A program made the translations under genes and the position numbers. Below, one piece after another: positions 34,017-42,241 of a stretch of DNA of 46,345 bases. The DNA is from a virus. Positions within the stretch are counted from its first letter, which is position 1. Each line of letters opens with the position of its first letter. Below the pieces are notes generated by a model, which did not search any database, had not been told where the DNA came from, and saw only the letters and a program-made list of their open reading frames with translations. The stretch covers positions 1 to 46,345 of the IMG/VR virus record IMGVR_UViG_3300043772_001923. One strand, 5' to 3'.

Positions 34017-34125
34017 CTGGGGGAAAAGATACGGGTGAGATTTCTCTCGAATCCCACAGCCGCCGGGTGCGACGGCCGTGGGTGGCATGGGTAAGGAGAC
34101 CCGCAATCAGAATAGCAACGGGTAA

Positions 34126-34494
34126 CTACTTTGCAACTACTCTGATTACAATTCTCGTGTTTTTGTCCAACGATTTTTCTTGGCTGACCAGAAGCGAGCA
34201 ATACATGGGGTTGTCTTCGAGGATGACGCCAAGCCCATACCTCGATCTCCCTCTTGGCTCTTTGAGTACGTCAAGTATCGGCTTTACTGCGGCGTACAGA
34301 TTGTCTGTGTCGTACGCGCGCTTTCGATACCCATACTGACGAACAATCGTCACGTTGACTGGTTTTTGAAACTTTGCCAGAGGACTGCCAAGAGCATAGA
34401 TGTATTGCTCTAACTGCTCTCGCCACTTCTTTTGCTTTCGGAAATGCCAGCGCATGTACGCATTCAGCGAGGGCATGTCGATTGGCAGAACCAC
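34126..34494 (-). CDS. RusA-like Holliday junction resolvase
   Basis: The RusA pattern is visible: LPIDMPSLNAYMRWHFRKQK at the start, then YDTDNLYAAVKPILDVLK (acidic residues that bind metal) and LGVILEDNP. These enzymes resolve branched DNA before packaging. I use a GTG at 34494 (122 residues), which begins just before the conserved LPIDMPSLN and overlaps the Toprim gene by 31 bases; an ATG at 34476 would cut into the domain, and the longer frame to 34614 would overlap the Toprim gene by 151 bases. Confidence 0.75.
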   Translation of the reverse strand: MVLPIDMPSLNAYMRWHFRKQKKWREQLEQYIYALGSPLAKFQKPVNVTIVRQYGYRKRAYDTDNLYAAVKPILDVLKEPRGRSRYGLGVILEDNPMYCSLLVSQEKSLDKNTRIVIRVVAK

Positions 34495-35318
34495 GGACCA
34501 CTGCTCACCATCGCCAGCCCGATGGCGTTTGATACCTGTTGCTTCGTCGCTCCACTCTTGACCCACTCCCTCGCGTCCTTGGTCGGAGGGACGATTATTC
34601 CTACCTTCTTGCATGCTCCGCTCCTTATCAAGTGGTCTGCGAGTTTTTGCGCACTGCTCAAACCCACCTCGTCAGAATCGCTAATCACGCAAACAGAGTT
34701 ACCAGCAACAGCCTCTTCAACCAAAGCATGATTCCCCATCGCGCTTGGGCGTCCAATAGCATTGAACCCAAGAGTAAGCATCGCCGCCGTATCGGTCGGC
34801 CCTTCACAAATCAAAATGCCCTTTTTTGGTGCTGGCCAACTGATCGGCATGAACAAGCCTTGCTTGCTTCCTTTGATCGCCCACTTCTTGCCGGTCACAG
34901 AGCGCAGCCTTATTCCAATGACTCGTTGACCGGCGCGGTACATAGGAAATGAGAATGCATCGGAGTTTGCGGACCAACCAACCCGCAACATTCTCAACGC
35001 CGCACGGCTTACCCCAAGGTTTTGGCTGAACCCAAGAGCACGGTCATCATCGCAAGCAGCCATCATCTTGCTCGCCAGCGAAGACAAAACAAGGCTGTGC
35101 TCTGGTAGTTCCGCTCCCTGCTCATCTCGCTTGTCAGGAATTGGAATTGATGGATCGACAACGTGCAGATATCCACTGCCGTCCAAATACTTCTTTGATC
35201 CTATTTCAGTGCGCGGACAAATAGCAACGGAGCCATTTGTCGCAATCATGCACCAGTCGCTTTTTCCACACACCGGACACGGGCATTCACGTGTTGCCCT
35301 CTTCCACATCTGAATCAT
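34464..35318 (-). CDS. Toprim-domain primase with N-terminal zinc finger
   Basis: A 284-residue protein. The N-terminus ECPCPVCGKSDWCMIATNGS followed by CPR forms a zinc finger of the primase type. The Toprim core is GILICEGPTDTAAMLTLGFN (about 168-187) and VCVISDSDEVG (about 210-220), with the expected Glu and Asp-x-Asp residues. It probably makes primers for phage replication together with host or unknown polymerase; no phage polymerase is seen. ATG codons at 35318 and 35309 are both possible starts. Confidence 0.8.
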   Translation of the reverse strand: MIQMWKRATRECPCPVCGKSDWCMIATNGSVAICPRTEIGSKKYLDGSGYLHVVDPSIPIPDKRDEQGAELPEHSLVLSSLASKMMAACDDDRALGFSQNLGVSRAALRMLRVGWSANSDAFSFPMYRAGQRVIGIRLRSVTGKKWAIKGSKQGLFMPISWPAPKKGILICEGPTDTAAMLTLGFNAIGRPSAMGNHALVEEAVAGNSVCVISDSDEVGLSSAQKLADHLIRSGACKKVGIIVPPTKDAREWVKSGATKQQVSNAIGLAMVSSGPWFCQSTCPR

Positions 35319-35598
35319 TTGACACCCCCAGTGTCTCCAGCCTAATCAGCATCATTGGCGTGTTTGCTCCCATGTACGCGCACGCAATGTTGTATTCAAA
35401 GAATTCAACAGCCTCGTCATGCGACATACCTTCGAGAACAAGATTGTCTATGACCTTTACTGGGTCGTATAGAACTAACGGTGGCCTTCCATATTGGCTT
35501 GCAAGACCAATAATGGCGTTCGTATGACCGCTCAACACCAGAGCATTAGAGTTGTGCTCCAATATCTCTTCGTGCATGTCTTCGGGTAAGTCTTTCAT
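35287..35598 (-). CDS. conserved-type phage protein, 103 aa
   Basis: I choose ATG 35598, which overlaps the helicase stop (ATGA) and has a CAGGAC site; an ATG at 35613 has no site. The sequence HNSNALVLSGHTNAIIGLAS, GRPPLVLYDPVKVI, GMSHDEAVEFFEYNIACAYM, GANTP corresponds to a frequent phage protein of unknown function. It sits between helicase and primase genes, suggesting a role in replication or regulation. Confidence 0.7.
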   Translation of the reverse strand: MKDLPEDMHEEILEHNSNALVLSGHTNAIIGLASQYGRPPLVLYDPVKVIDNLVLEGMSHDEAVEFFEYNIACAYMGANTPMMLIRLETLGVSNDSDVEEGNT

Positions 35599-37241
35599 AA
35601 GTCCTGCTTCCATTTGTTTGCGGCTAAGCGATCAATAATTGCTCGGGCCTCGTCGAAACTACAGTCGGCAGAATACCCATAGCGCTGCAACAGTTTTGCC
35701 TGTCGATACGAGCACTTGTTTTGCTTGAATCGCTTGACTGTTTCACGGAACAACTCGCGCTGTTGCCATGAGTCAAGCCGCTCAAACGGAACACCCTGCT
35801 TGCGAAGCACATCCTTTTGTCCATCGGTCAGTGGCAAAGCCCTAAACGATGGCTCGCTTCGTCGTGGCATTTCATAAACGTCGAACGGGCTGATCTCTTT
35901 GACATCGACAATGCCACGGACCTTGATGAGTTTGCGCCGTTCGCGTTCTTTCTTCTTCTGCTCTTCTTCTTCAGCCTCGCGCTCCGCTTGCTCAAGAAGT
36001 TCAATGACATCGACGCATGCCTTGCCATCTTCCTCGGCAAGTTTCTCGTGCATCTCGTGTAGGTCGTTCAACAGCGGCGCTGCCAACTTGCCACCAAGAA
36101 CGTCAACGACGCTTGCAAGTCGATGTCGCCCTGCATTGCCGCAGAAGTCGAGGATGATGCAGTCTTTCTTTTTCGACGCCGCAATCGCAGCCTTGCGCTC
36201 ATCTGGCGTGTCCGGTCCGTCAACAACTCCTGGAAGTGGTCGCGTCCCACGGCCAACCATTTGCGCATAGAGCGCCCTAGATTTAGTCGGCCTTGCAATG
36301 ACCACCATGCCGATAGATGGGCAGTCAAACCCTTCCGTAGCGACCATGCAGTTGACAAGGATTTTGAATTTGCCAGAGTCGTAATCGCGCAACAACTGTC
36401 GGCGCTCTTCTGGCGGTGTTTCGCCAGAAATGAAACGTGCGCTTCCTGCAATGTGCCGATCAAAGATTTCGGCAAGTCTCTCGGACTGGGCGACACTGAC
36501 GCAGAAAATCAGAACCTTGCGATCACCCATGCGCGCAATCGTTTCTGATGCGACGGCATGAAGGTTTTTCTCTTCCTCCATGATTTTGCTGAGTTCTCCT
36601 TGATGCAAATCGCCAGCAACGTCACGAAGGCCACTCAAGTCCAAGCCAATAATCTTGGCTGGCATAGAACGAATCGGAACAAGCCAGCCATCTCTAATCG
36701 CGTCGAGCAAACTGTATTCAAAAGCAACGCTTTCAAACACGTTTTTCATTCCGACTTCGTCAGCGCGATCTGGCGTGGCGGTTACGCCAATAACCTTGAG
36801 CGCAGGATTCTTTTGGAAGTGCTCTATGACCTTGCGATATGAGGTAGCAACCGCATGGTGCGCCTCGTCAATGATGAGCAATGAAAACTCATCTGGGTCA
36901 AATCGCGCAACACGGCGATCTTTCCCCATTTTTGCGCCAAGAGTTTGAACGCTGGCAACAACGACCTTCGACGGGAACATCGACTTCTCGTTGCTGTACA
37001 TCTCTGCCTTTTCAATGTCTGGTCGGTCTCCAGTCACCGCGTGTACTTTCTCTGCACCTTGATGAATCAACTCATCACGGTGGGCAATGACCATGACACG
37101 CTTCTTGGCCATCTTTGCAGCAGCCGCAAACACAACCGTCTTGCCGCAACCAGTCGGCAAAGACAGAAGCGTTGAGTCGCACTCACGCAGCGCAGAACAG
37201 ATTCCGTTCAGTGCTTCACGCTGATACGGTCGTAGGTTCAT
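35595..37241 (-). CDS. superfamily 2 DEAD/DEAH-type helicase
   Basis: A 548-residue helicase beginning MNLRPYQREAL (Q-motif region). Motif I is SLPTGCGKT (about 27-35), motif II IIDEAHH (about 123-129), motif III GVTATP (about 153-158), and motif VI QMVGRGTRP (about 336-344). A charged helical C-terminal third carries EREAEEEEQKKKERERRK and ends with SYRQAKLLQRYGYSADCSFD. It unwinds or anneals DNA during replication or recombination. The start overlaps the previous stop (ATGA) with AAGGAG upstream. Confidence 0.9.
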   Translation of the reverse strand: MNLRPYQREALNGICSALRECDSTLLSLPTGCGKTVVFAAAAKMAKKRVMVIAHRDELIHQGAEKVHAVTGDRPDIEKAEMYSNEKSMFPSKVVVASVQTLGAKMGKDRRVARFDPDEFSLLIIDEAHHAVATSYRKVIEHFQKNPALKVIGVTATPDRADEVGMKNVFESVAFEYSLLDAIRDGWLVPIRSMPAKIIGLDLSGLRDVAGDLHQGELSKIMEEEKNLHAVASETIARMGDRKVLIFCVSVAQSERLAEIFDRHIAGSARFISGETPPEERRQLLRDYDSGKFKILVNCMVATEGFDCPSIGMVVIARPTKSRALYAQMVGRGTRPLPGVVDGPDTPDERKAAIAASKKKDCIILDFCGNAGRHRLASVVDVLGGKLAAPLLNDLHEMHEKLAEEDGKACVDVIELLEQAEREAEEEEQKKKERERRKLIKVRGIVDVKEISPFDVYEMPRRSEPSFRALPLTDGQKDVLRKQGVPFERLDSWQQRELFRETVKRFKQNKCSYRQAKLLQRYGYSADCSFDEARAIIDRLAANKWKQDL

Positions 37242-37495
37242 TCAACATCTCCTTCCATGTCGTAATCGTCATCTGGGTAAAGATCTGTCCAGCCGCGCGC
37301 TTTTGCAATATCGCGCTTGCGGGCAGTGCCTTTGTAAATGAACTCAACAACGAGTTTCCTTGCCTCGTCGCGCTCGGCGCGAAGCCGTTCGATCTCGTCG
37401 GCGGCTTCATTTCGCTCGGCGTTCTGAGTGTCGGTAAGCGATGTCCAGTTGATACGAAGTCGATCAACAATGTCGATGTCAATTGTCTGCTTCAT
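37238..37495 (-). CDS. small coiled-coil protein, 85 aa
   Basis: ATG at 37495 with GGGAG eight bases upstream; it overlaps the zinc-ribbon gene. The sequence DIVDRLRINWTSLTDTQNAE followed by RNEAADEIERLRAERDEARK is the D-VDRLR ... EI--LR-E-D pattern common in small phage proteins of unknown function. The C-terminus is acidic (DLYPDDDYDMEGDVE). Confidence 0.7.
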   Translation of the reverse strand: MKQTIDIDIVDRLRINWTSLTDTQNAERNEAADEIERLRAERDEARKLVVEFIYKGTARKRDIAKARGWTDLYPDDDYDMEGDVE

Positions 37496-37586
37496 CAAAT
37501 TGCTCCCTCTTGCAAATCATGCACATGCCACGGTCGTCCAACACCTCGAAACGTGCGTGGCAAAACTTGCACTTCTCGTTTTCCAT
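37479..37586 (-). CDS. 35-residue zinc-ribbon peptide
   Basis: The frame encodes MENEKCKFCHARFEVLDDRG, then MCMICKREQFDEADN. Two C-x-x-C pairs (KCKFC, MCMIC) form a compact zinc ribbon. AGGA lies seven bases before the ATG at 37586, directly after the HTH gene. Overlaps the next gene by 17 bases. It is probably a small DNA- or protein-binding factor; phages commonly carry such peptides. Confidence 0.65.
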   Translation of the reverse strand: MENEKCKFCHARFEVLDDRGMCMICKREQFDEADN

Positions 37587-37588
37587 GC

Positions 37589-37894
37589 TTATTCCTCGCA
37601 TTCGTTTGCAATTGCGATCTTCAGCAGGGCAAAGTAAACATCAATTGAGATGCTTACCTGGCCAGAGCGAACCAACGACAAATACGCAGACGAAACCTTT
37701 GACCTTTCGGAAAGGTCGCGCAGACTCCCATCGCCTTGGGCAAGATCTACCAACATTGGTCCGCTTTCAGAGCGAGCCATGTTGTTGTATTCCGTGTTTG
37801 AGATCATTCGCTGCAATCGGTTGCTCAACACTTTGATTGTTTTTGATGATCCGTGTGGAACCGTAATTGACTTTTGCTTCTTGAAACTTCTCAT
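37589..37894 (-). CDS. Cro/XRE-like helix-turn-helix protein
   Basis: A 101-residue protein starting in an ATGA overlap. The C-terminal half LVDLAQGDGSLRDLSERSKV followed by SSAYLSLVRSGQVSISIDVY has the layout of a Cro-type helix-turn-helix. The N-terminal 45 residues are basic and of unknown structure. It is a candidate regulator of the operon, possibly of the palindromic operator at 42569-42588. Confidence 0.65.
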   Translation of the reverse strand: MRSFKKQKSITVPHGSSKTIKVLSNRLQRMISNTEYNNMARSESGPMLVDLAQGDGSLRDLSERSKVSSAYLSLVRSGQVSISIDVYFALLKIAIANECEE

Positions 37895-38055
37895 GGTCGA
37901 TCCTTACTTCGCGCCTTCAGTGCTGCAATTTCTGACTCTTTGGTTTTGATGAGTGCGCGCAATTCAGCAATTTCCTTGCGCAGATTTGCGATGCGCACCA
38001 TGCTGTTGATTGCGTTGTTCCACGGGTGGTTTGGCTTTGGCTTTACGTATGTCAA
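37891..38055 (-). CDS. small coiled-coil protein with TTG start, 54 aa
   Basis: A GGGAGG site lies five bases before a TTG at 38055 that overlaps the TGA of the preceding gene (TTGA). The product begins TYVKPKPNHPWNNAINSMVR and ends in a coiled coil NLRKEIAELRALIKTKESEI. An upstream GTG at 38112 would extend it but has no good site. Function unknown. Confidence 0.55.
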   Translation of the reverse strand: MTYVKPKPNHPWNNAINSMVRIANLRKEIAELRALIKTKESEIAALKARSKDRP

Positions 38056-38180
38056 CCAAGCCTCCCAACCACGTAGCCAAACGTGAAAAAAAACAGACCC
38101 CATCCGACACACGTCACTGTGAACAGCAATGTCATGTAGCGAGACAACGATTTGTCTTGAACATCAGTTGTTGGAAGCAT
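38052..38180 (-). CDS. 42-residue single-helix membrane peptide
   Basis: From ATG 38180 the frame encodes MLPTTDVQDKSLSRYMTLLF, then TVTCVGWGLFFFTFGYVVGR. Residues about 16-39 form one membrane helix. It overlaps the upstream gene by 17 bases and the next by TTGA. It could be an early membrane modulator such as a superinfection-exclusion peptide, but this is speculation. Confidence 0.5.
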   Translation of the reverse strand: MLPTTDVQDKSLSRYMTLLFTVTCVGWGLFFFTFGYVVGRLG

Positions 38181-38400
38181 CTGGTTCCTCTTCGACAGAA
38201 ACGATTTGGCAGAATTGGTAAAGCGCATCAATCGCTGGAACAATCAGGTCAGAAGCAATCTGGTGTGAAAGCGGATGGTCTGGCGCAAGCGATTTTGTCG
38301 TCATGCCCAAAAACTTGATCCGAGTACTAACGTCTTCAGACATCCTCTCCCAGTTGATGTTTTGGAGCATTTGGAGACTGATGTTTTCATTACTTCCCAT
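38164..38400 (-). CDS. early protein of unknown function, 78 aa
   Basis: GGAGG lies six bases before the ATG at 38400. The sequence MGSNENISLQMLQNINWERM, SEDVSTRIKFLG, then DHPLSHQIASDLIVPAIDAL is a compact helical protein without known motif. It overlaps the end of the preceding 233-residue gene by 11 bases. Confidence 0.65.
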   Translation of the reverse strand: MGSNENISLQMLQNINWERMSEDVSTRIKFLGMTTKSLAPDHPLSHQIASDLIVPAIDALYQFCQIVSVEEEPDASNN

Positions 38401-39091
38401 TGTTTGCCTCCTTTGGGCGTTCGAGTACGTGCTTCGGAAGCCAACCAGTTCCTCCGCACAAACAGTTTTCATCGTGCTTTCCCCACTCATCACACTCGCC
38501 ATGTGGGCGACCGTGCTTCAGGGCGTTTGCGGCATTCTTCAGATCAGCAACCAAGTGAGGCATGTTGATCCATCGACCAGAGCCGTTCTTGGGCAGGTCT
38601 TTGATTTTGCGCAACACATCGCGCATCGCAGCAATGACGGCGTCGATTTCCTTTTGGTCGGTCAACATGCGCGAGTTATGCGGAGCATCTTCTTCGTCAG
38701 ATTCCGCAATGACCGACGCAATGACTGATGCCGATGGTTCGGAACCAGCAGTTTTCTCGCGAGCCTTTTCAAGAATCTCCTCGCGCTTATCTGGGTCGAT
38801 CTTGGAAAGAACACGCGCTTGCGCTTCGGTGGTGATAGTTGAACCAGCCAAAACCATCGACGCGGCCTTCTTCATACGGCTTGCGTACGAATCGTCCCAC
38901 CCGAACTCTGCACGACAGAATGAAGTCCAGTTGCCATGCGTCTGGACGTACTCCTCATCCGCGATCAAAACAGAGATTGCGCGTACTTGAAGACTTTCGG
39001 TCTTGCGAACGATTTCGCAAAGAACAGGAAGTCGTTCTTTCGGCGTGAGATCTCCGCCAACAATTTCTTCTGCGATGGTCATGTGGTTCAA
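38390..39091 (-). CDS. putative DNA-binding early protein with zinc-like C-terminus, 233 aa
   Basis: A TTG at 39091 overlaps the Bet stop (TTGA) and has GGAGG seven bases upstream; an ATG at 39082 is too far from it. Residues about 30-85 (ESLQVRAISVLIADEEYVQT, WTSFCRAEFGWDDSYASRMK) resemble phage proteins with a helix-turn-helix for plasmid or phage regulation. The C-terminus GECDEWGKHDENCLCGGTGW, L may bind zinc. Likely a regulator or replication accessory protein. Confidence 0.6.
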   Translation of the reverse strand: MNHMTIAEEIVGGDLTPKERLPVLCEIVRKTESLQVRAISVLIADEEYVQTHGNWTSFCRAEFGWDDSYASRMKKAASMVLAGSTITTEAQARVLSKIDPDKREEILEKAREKTAGSEPSASVIASVIAESDEEDAPHNSRMLTDQKEIDAVIAAMRDVLRKIKDLPKNGSGRWINMPHLVADLKNAANALKHGRPHGECDEWGKHDENCLCGGTGWLPKHVLERPKEANNGK

Positions 39092-39972
39092 AACTCATCC
39101 TCCTGCGTCATTTCTTTTTGATCGGACTTGGATTGGGAAAGCATGTCAATGGCATCGGCAATCGACATCTCTCCGCTCCACTTGTTGCAGAACTGAATGC
39201 AGCACAAGAAATCTTCCTGCGCTGCGGTTCCATCGGTTTTCACTTCGAGGTGGGCCATAATCGACTTGCACCGCTCCATGATTTCCTTTTTATCCGTGCT
39301 CTGCATCCATTCGCCAACCATGCGGACGAACGCTTCCTTCGGCTTTTCCTTATCGGGTGCAAAGTCCTTGCTCTTCTTCTTGTCCTTCGGAACCTCGCGC
39401 TGCGGCGGCGGCTTGACCTGACTTGTGGCAGGTTGTTGCTGCGCTTCCGCTTCTGTGTTGATGGTTGGTCCCGCTTGCTCCATTTCAGTGTCCGTGTAGA
39501 TGCCACTGATTGCTGCTGGGAATGCCTTGCGGAGCGCGAGCGCTTCAGCAACTTTGCCAAGCATCAGGTGCGGCATGCGTCGCCACATGAAGGCAAGATT
39601 TTCGGCTGGAACATATTGCTCCCAACGTGCGGTTGCACTGAACGCGCATCGAACGCCGCCGACAACTTTGTACACCGTAACGGTCGCCTTCTTTGGCGCG
39701 TTATCAGGGTCATCAAACACTGGATCGTCATTTCCTGCGTAGCAACCAGTTCGGTCTGCAAGGGTGCGGTATCCGTCAATGCCAGTAGCAATGACCATCG
39801 AACGATCTCCCGTCTTTCGGTCGTTGCGGACCTGCGGGTAGATCTGATTTGCAAGTGGATTGAGTCCGTAGCGATGCGCTGCGGACATAAAGACATCCAT
39901 TTCGATGTCGGTCAATCGGTACTTGTTCTGAATGAACTGGAGTTCTGATTCGCTGTAGGTGTACATGGTCAT
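39088..39972 (-). CDS. bet: Bet/RecT-family single-strand annealing protein
   Basis: The first 150 residues follow the Red-beta pattern: LTDIEMDVFMSAAHRYGLNP, LANQIYPQVRND, ATGIDGYRTLADRTGCYAGN and MLGKVAEALALRKAFP. These proteins anneal single strands during recombination-dependent replication. The C-terminal half is a Gln/Lys/Pro-rich linker and a small helical end. An exonuclease gene lies directly upstream. I use ATG 39972; a TTG at 39984 overlapping the upstream stop is an alternative. An imperfect copy of the recurring palindrome lies at 39416-39433. Confidence 0.85.
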   Translation of the reverse strand: MTMYTYSESELQFIQNKYRLTDIEMDVFMSAAHRYGLNPLANQIYPQVRNDRKTGDRSMVIATGIDGYRTLADRTGCYAGNDDPVFDDPDNAPKKATVTVYKVVGGVRCAFSATARWEQYVPAENLAFMWRRMPHLMLGKVAEALALRKAFPAAISGIYTDTEMEQAGPTINTEAEAQQQPATSQVKPPPQREVPKDKKKSKDFAPDKEKPKEAFVRMVGEWMQSTDKKEIMERCKSIMAHLEVKTDGTAAQEDFLCCIQFCNKWSGEMSIADAIDMLSQSKSDQKEMTQEDEF

Positions 39973-39980
39973 GTCTTTCT

Positions 39981-40883
39981 TCAAAGCACGGTGTCAAAGC
40001 GAGTGCAGAACGATTCTGCCTCACACAAACTGCAACCAATAGGATCGGGGTTCTTCGGGAAAACGTCGCGCTGGATCATTCGCGCCCTCATCATCAACTC
40101 GGCGCGGATGTCTTCGACCGCAGTGTGGCGAGAGTATTCAATCTCGCGCCACGTCATACGGATCGGTCGTTCATCTCCCTTCTTGTATTGCGTTTCCATT
40201 CCACGGTCGTTCTCGCAAACCGTTGCTCGGCCAAATGGGAACAGATTCGGCAAATGCACCCACACGCAACGAGATTCTTCGCCAATGTGCGTCCACTCTG
40301 TGGTCAACCCGTCGTTCAACAAGAATCGACCTTCTAGGCATGAGGCGTAATAGCAAGCGAATTGCATGTTACGAGAAAGGTAGTGGTACGTAGGCGACTG
40401 GTCGCGGTACTTCCAGTCTAGTACCACAAGTTGCCCGTGTTCGTCGCGAAGTAAACAATCAATATGCGAAGCAAACTCTGGCATGCGCGGGGCAAACTTC
40501 CAACGGACAGGTACTTCACAACCCAGCAATGTCCATCGCTCAAACTTTGCAGCGAATCGCTTTCGGTAATTCTCGGCCACCTCGCCAATGTCGGACAAAA
40601 TCTCCGACATGTTCTTTTCGACCGCTTCTGTAATGGCGCGGCCCTCACTGGCAAGGGTTTTGCGAACCAGATCGCATGACTCTTGAACAAGCGCGCTGTA
40701 GAGATCAGGCTCTGGCTTCCCGTGTAAATGCCGTTCATGCAACAGGCGCATTGCCTCGCCTGATACAAGTCCGCGAAACAATGCAGTCGTTGCGGCTGGT
40801 CTGGTTTTGCCTGCGAACCGAAGTTGCACGTATTTCATGCACGACGCAGTCAGGTCGCTACTGTGGATCTCTTTGAGTTTCAA
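39981..40883 (-). CDS. PD-(D/E)XK exonuclease (Cas4/RecB-like)
   Basis: A 300-residue protein. The nuclease core is visible as FASHIDCLLRDEHGQLVVLD followed by WKYR (D, D-x-K motif, about 135-160), and a Cys cluster near the end (PDPIGCSLCEAESFCTRFD) suggests an iron-sulphur or zinc site as in Cas4/AddB proteins. It would produce the single strands used by the adjacent Bet protein. The start is a TTG at 40883 overlapping the preceding stop (TTGA), with GAGGG upstream. Confidence 0.8.
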   Translation of the reverse strand: MKLKEIHSSDLTASCMKYVQLRFAGKTRPAATTALFRGLVSGEAMRLLHERHLHGKPEPDLYSALVQESCDLVRKTLASEGRAITEAVEKNMSEILSDIGEVAENYRKRFAAKFERWTLLGCEVPVRWKFAPRMPEFASHIDCLLRDEHGQLVVLDWKYRDQSPTYHYLSRNMQFACYYASCLEGRFLLNDGLTTEWTHIGEESRCVWVHLPNLFPFGRATVCENDRGMETQYKKGDERPIRMTWREIEYSRHTAVEDIRAELMMRARMIQRDVFPKNPDPIGCSLCEAESFCTRFDTVL

Positions 40884-41125
40884 TTCCCACCCTCTTCCGA
40901 AGAGTAAAGCATTTGGATGTCTTTGCGGTCAATCTTGACTGCTTTGCTTGTAACGCGCGGCTCACTGCCAAGAAGAACGGTGACGTGTGTTTCATCAGCA
41001 GATTCAACCCAGCAGGGCATATAAAGAGTCTTGCATGTGTTGTCGATGCCCATTGACTTTGCCAACTCGTCTTTCGTTTTCCCGCTTATGCCAATCATGT
41101 GGAACTTTGGTTGCTGCGGTGTCAT
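40880..41125 (-). CDS. early protein of unknown function, 81 aa
   Basis: The ATG at 41125 overlaps the stop of the HTH gene (ATGA). The product MTPQQPKFHMIGISGKTKDE followed by VESADETHVTVLLGSEPRVT looks like a small beta-rich domain. No family is recognised. Coupling to the exonuclease gene is through a TTGA overlap. Confidence 0.6.
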   Translation of the reverse strand: MTPQQPKFHMIGISGKTKDELAKSMGIDNTCKTLYMPCWVESADETHVTVLLGSEPRVTSKAVKIDRKDIQMLYSSEEGGN

Positions 41126-41376
41126 TGTCCAGACTCCTCTAGTTCTCGGATGACGCTTCGAGCAATTGCTTTGCGTCGCTCAACAGCCTCGTCAACTGCC
41201 TTGTCAATTCGCTCTGCGACAAGAACAGACGGAACGGAATTGCCCGCCATGATGCTCACGACGTGCTGCCGTGTCACCTTCGCCTCTCGGGCAACCTCTG
41301 ACACGTTCAAGCGGAATGTTGCAATTGCTGTCTTCCACTTGTTGTGCGTTGCCGTCCAGTTGATTTCAACCTTCAT
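41122..41376 (-). CDS. Cro/C1-type helix-turn-helix protein
   Basis: An 84-residue protein in an ATGA overlap. Residues about 18-60 (TAIATFRLNVSEVAREAKVT, RQHVVSIMAGNSVPSVLVAE) form a typical lambda-repressor-like helix-turn-helix; the C-terminal helix ERRKAIARSVIRELEE is charged. It is a plausible repressor of the early promoter three genes upstream. Confidence 0.7.
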   Translation of the reverse strand: MKVEINWTATHNKWKTAIATFRLNVSEVAREAKVTRQHVVSIMAGNSVPSVLVAERIDKAVDEAVERRKAIARSVIRELEESGQ

Positions 41377-41762
41377 TGCTTCTCCTTTGTTGTCTGTGAT
41401 TCAACAACAGAACCTTGCTGGAATACCCAGTCAAGAGTCCATTGCGGGAAACTAATCGTGTTTCCAACTCCGTCGTGACCGACAACAACAACGTCGCCGT
41501 AAATCACGTACGCCTCTCCGCGCGATTCGATACACAGCGCGCTTGCAAGCATGTTGATTGACGACCCATTGAGTCGTCCAAGATCGTCAACCAACAAGTC
41601 TGCGTCTTCATCCTTGAGATTGTCAGGACCGCCATACAGGCGGACAACGTCGAAGTACTCCCACCCAGTCATGGCGGTCAGTTCTTGAATGCTGTTTACT
41701 TCGACAATGTGTGGCTTGATGTCGGGGTTTGCGCTGATGTAAATGCACTTGCAATTCTTCAT
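41373..41762 (-). CDS. DUF3846-like phage protein
   Basis: A 129-residue protein beginning MKNCKCIYISANPDIKPHIV. The stretch LLVDDLGRLNGSSINMLASA followed by YGDVVVVGHDG (about 55-95) matches the DUF3846 layout (D--G---GLP-N--A, -GD-VV-G), a family common in phage early regions with unknown function. Starts and stops in ATGA overlaps. Confidence 0.65.
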   Translation of the reverse strand: MKNCKCIYISANPDIKPHIVEVNSIQELTAMTGWEYFDVVRLYGGPDNLKDEDADLLVDDLGRLNGSSINMLASALCIESRGEAYVIYGDVVVVGHDGVGNTISFPQWTLDWVFQQGSVVESQTTKEKQ

Positions 41763-42241
41763 TCTTCACCTCCAGTGTTCTCTGCGTTGAAATGATCTTT
41801 GGATCGCTTGAGTGAAACGTCGAAGTCGATACGTTCGATGCTTGACCAGTGGCGGATATCGGTGAGCAGGTCGGTCAACACGTCTTGCATGTCGAGCAAA
41901 TCCAAATCCTGCCCAGCGGAAAACTCTGCAACGAGCGGACTGATCCGCGCATGTGCAGACTCTGAAAGAGAGTTTTCAGTTGTGTTGCGAGCGTTGCGCA
42001 GCGCCGCTGCGGTGTGCTCAAGCAGGACCAAAAGTTGCTCGCGCTGGCGGTTGCTCAACAGCCGAGGATTGACATTGACTGCGTCAACAGAGATCGGCGC
42101 GAAGTCGCGGGCGTCACCGCCCTGACTCGTCACCTCTTCGTATTGCGCGGCAGGGATGACCTGAACAGTGCAACCGTCGATGTCCGTAAAAGTCTCGCCG
42201 TCGTTCAATACCACAACCGTCACAGTTTCTTCTGTACTCAA
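41759..42241 (-). CDS. early protein of unknown function, 160 aa
   Basis: I place the start at a TTG at 42241, which overlaps the upstream TGA (TTGA) and has GGAGGT five bases before it. The longer frame to 42298 would run into the upstream gene. The product begins STEETVTVVVLNDGETFTDI (beta) and then becomes helical (LLSNRQREQLLVLLEHTAAA). No motif is recognised. Confidence 0.6.
   Translation of the reverse strand: MSTEETVTVVVLNDGETFTDIDGCTVQVIPAAQYEEVTSQGGDARDFAPISVDAVNVNPRLLSNRQREQLLVLLEHTAAALRNARNTTENSLSESAHARISPLVAEFSAGQDLDLLDMQDVLTDLLTDIRHWSSIERIDFDVSLKRSKDHFNAENTGGEE

Larger units (their letters stand above)
33677..34125. other. structured non-coding intergenic block
   Basis: About 450 bases between the early and late minus-strand operons hold no convincing gene. 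They contain the promoter at 33686-33712, a CCGACC/GGTCGG hairpin at about 33745-33762, the 18-bp palindrome at 33762-33779, a two-tier hairpin at 33820-33878, a hairpin AACGATG/CATCGTT at 33879-33898, the terminator at 33980-34016, and a GC-rich hairpin at about 34056-34082. Two related segments, TGTCGGACGCACAC near 33851 and TGTCGGATGCGCAC near 33952, are direct repeats. It may encode a small RNA or hold a replication origin. Confidence 0.5.

Noticed and set aside
33903-34106. 67-codon minus-strand frame
   Set aside because: It runs across a clear Rho-independent terminator, is Pro/Ser/Gly-rich and has no recognisable motif.
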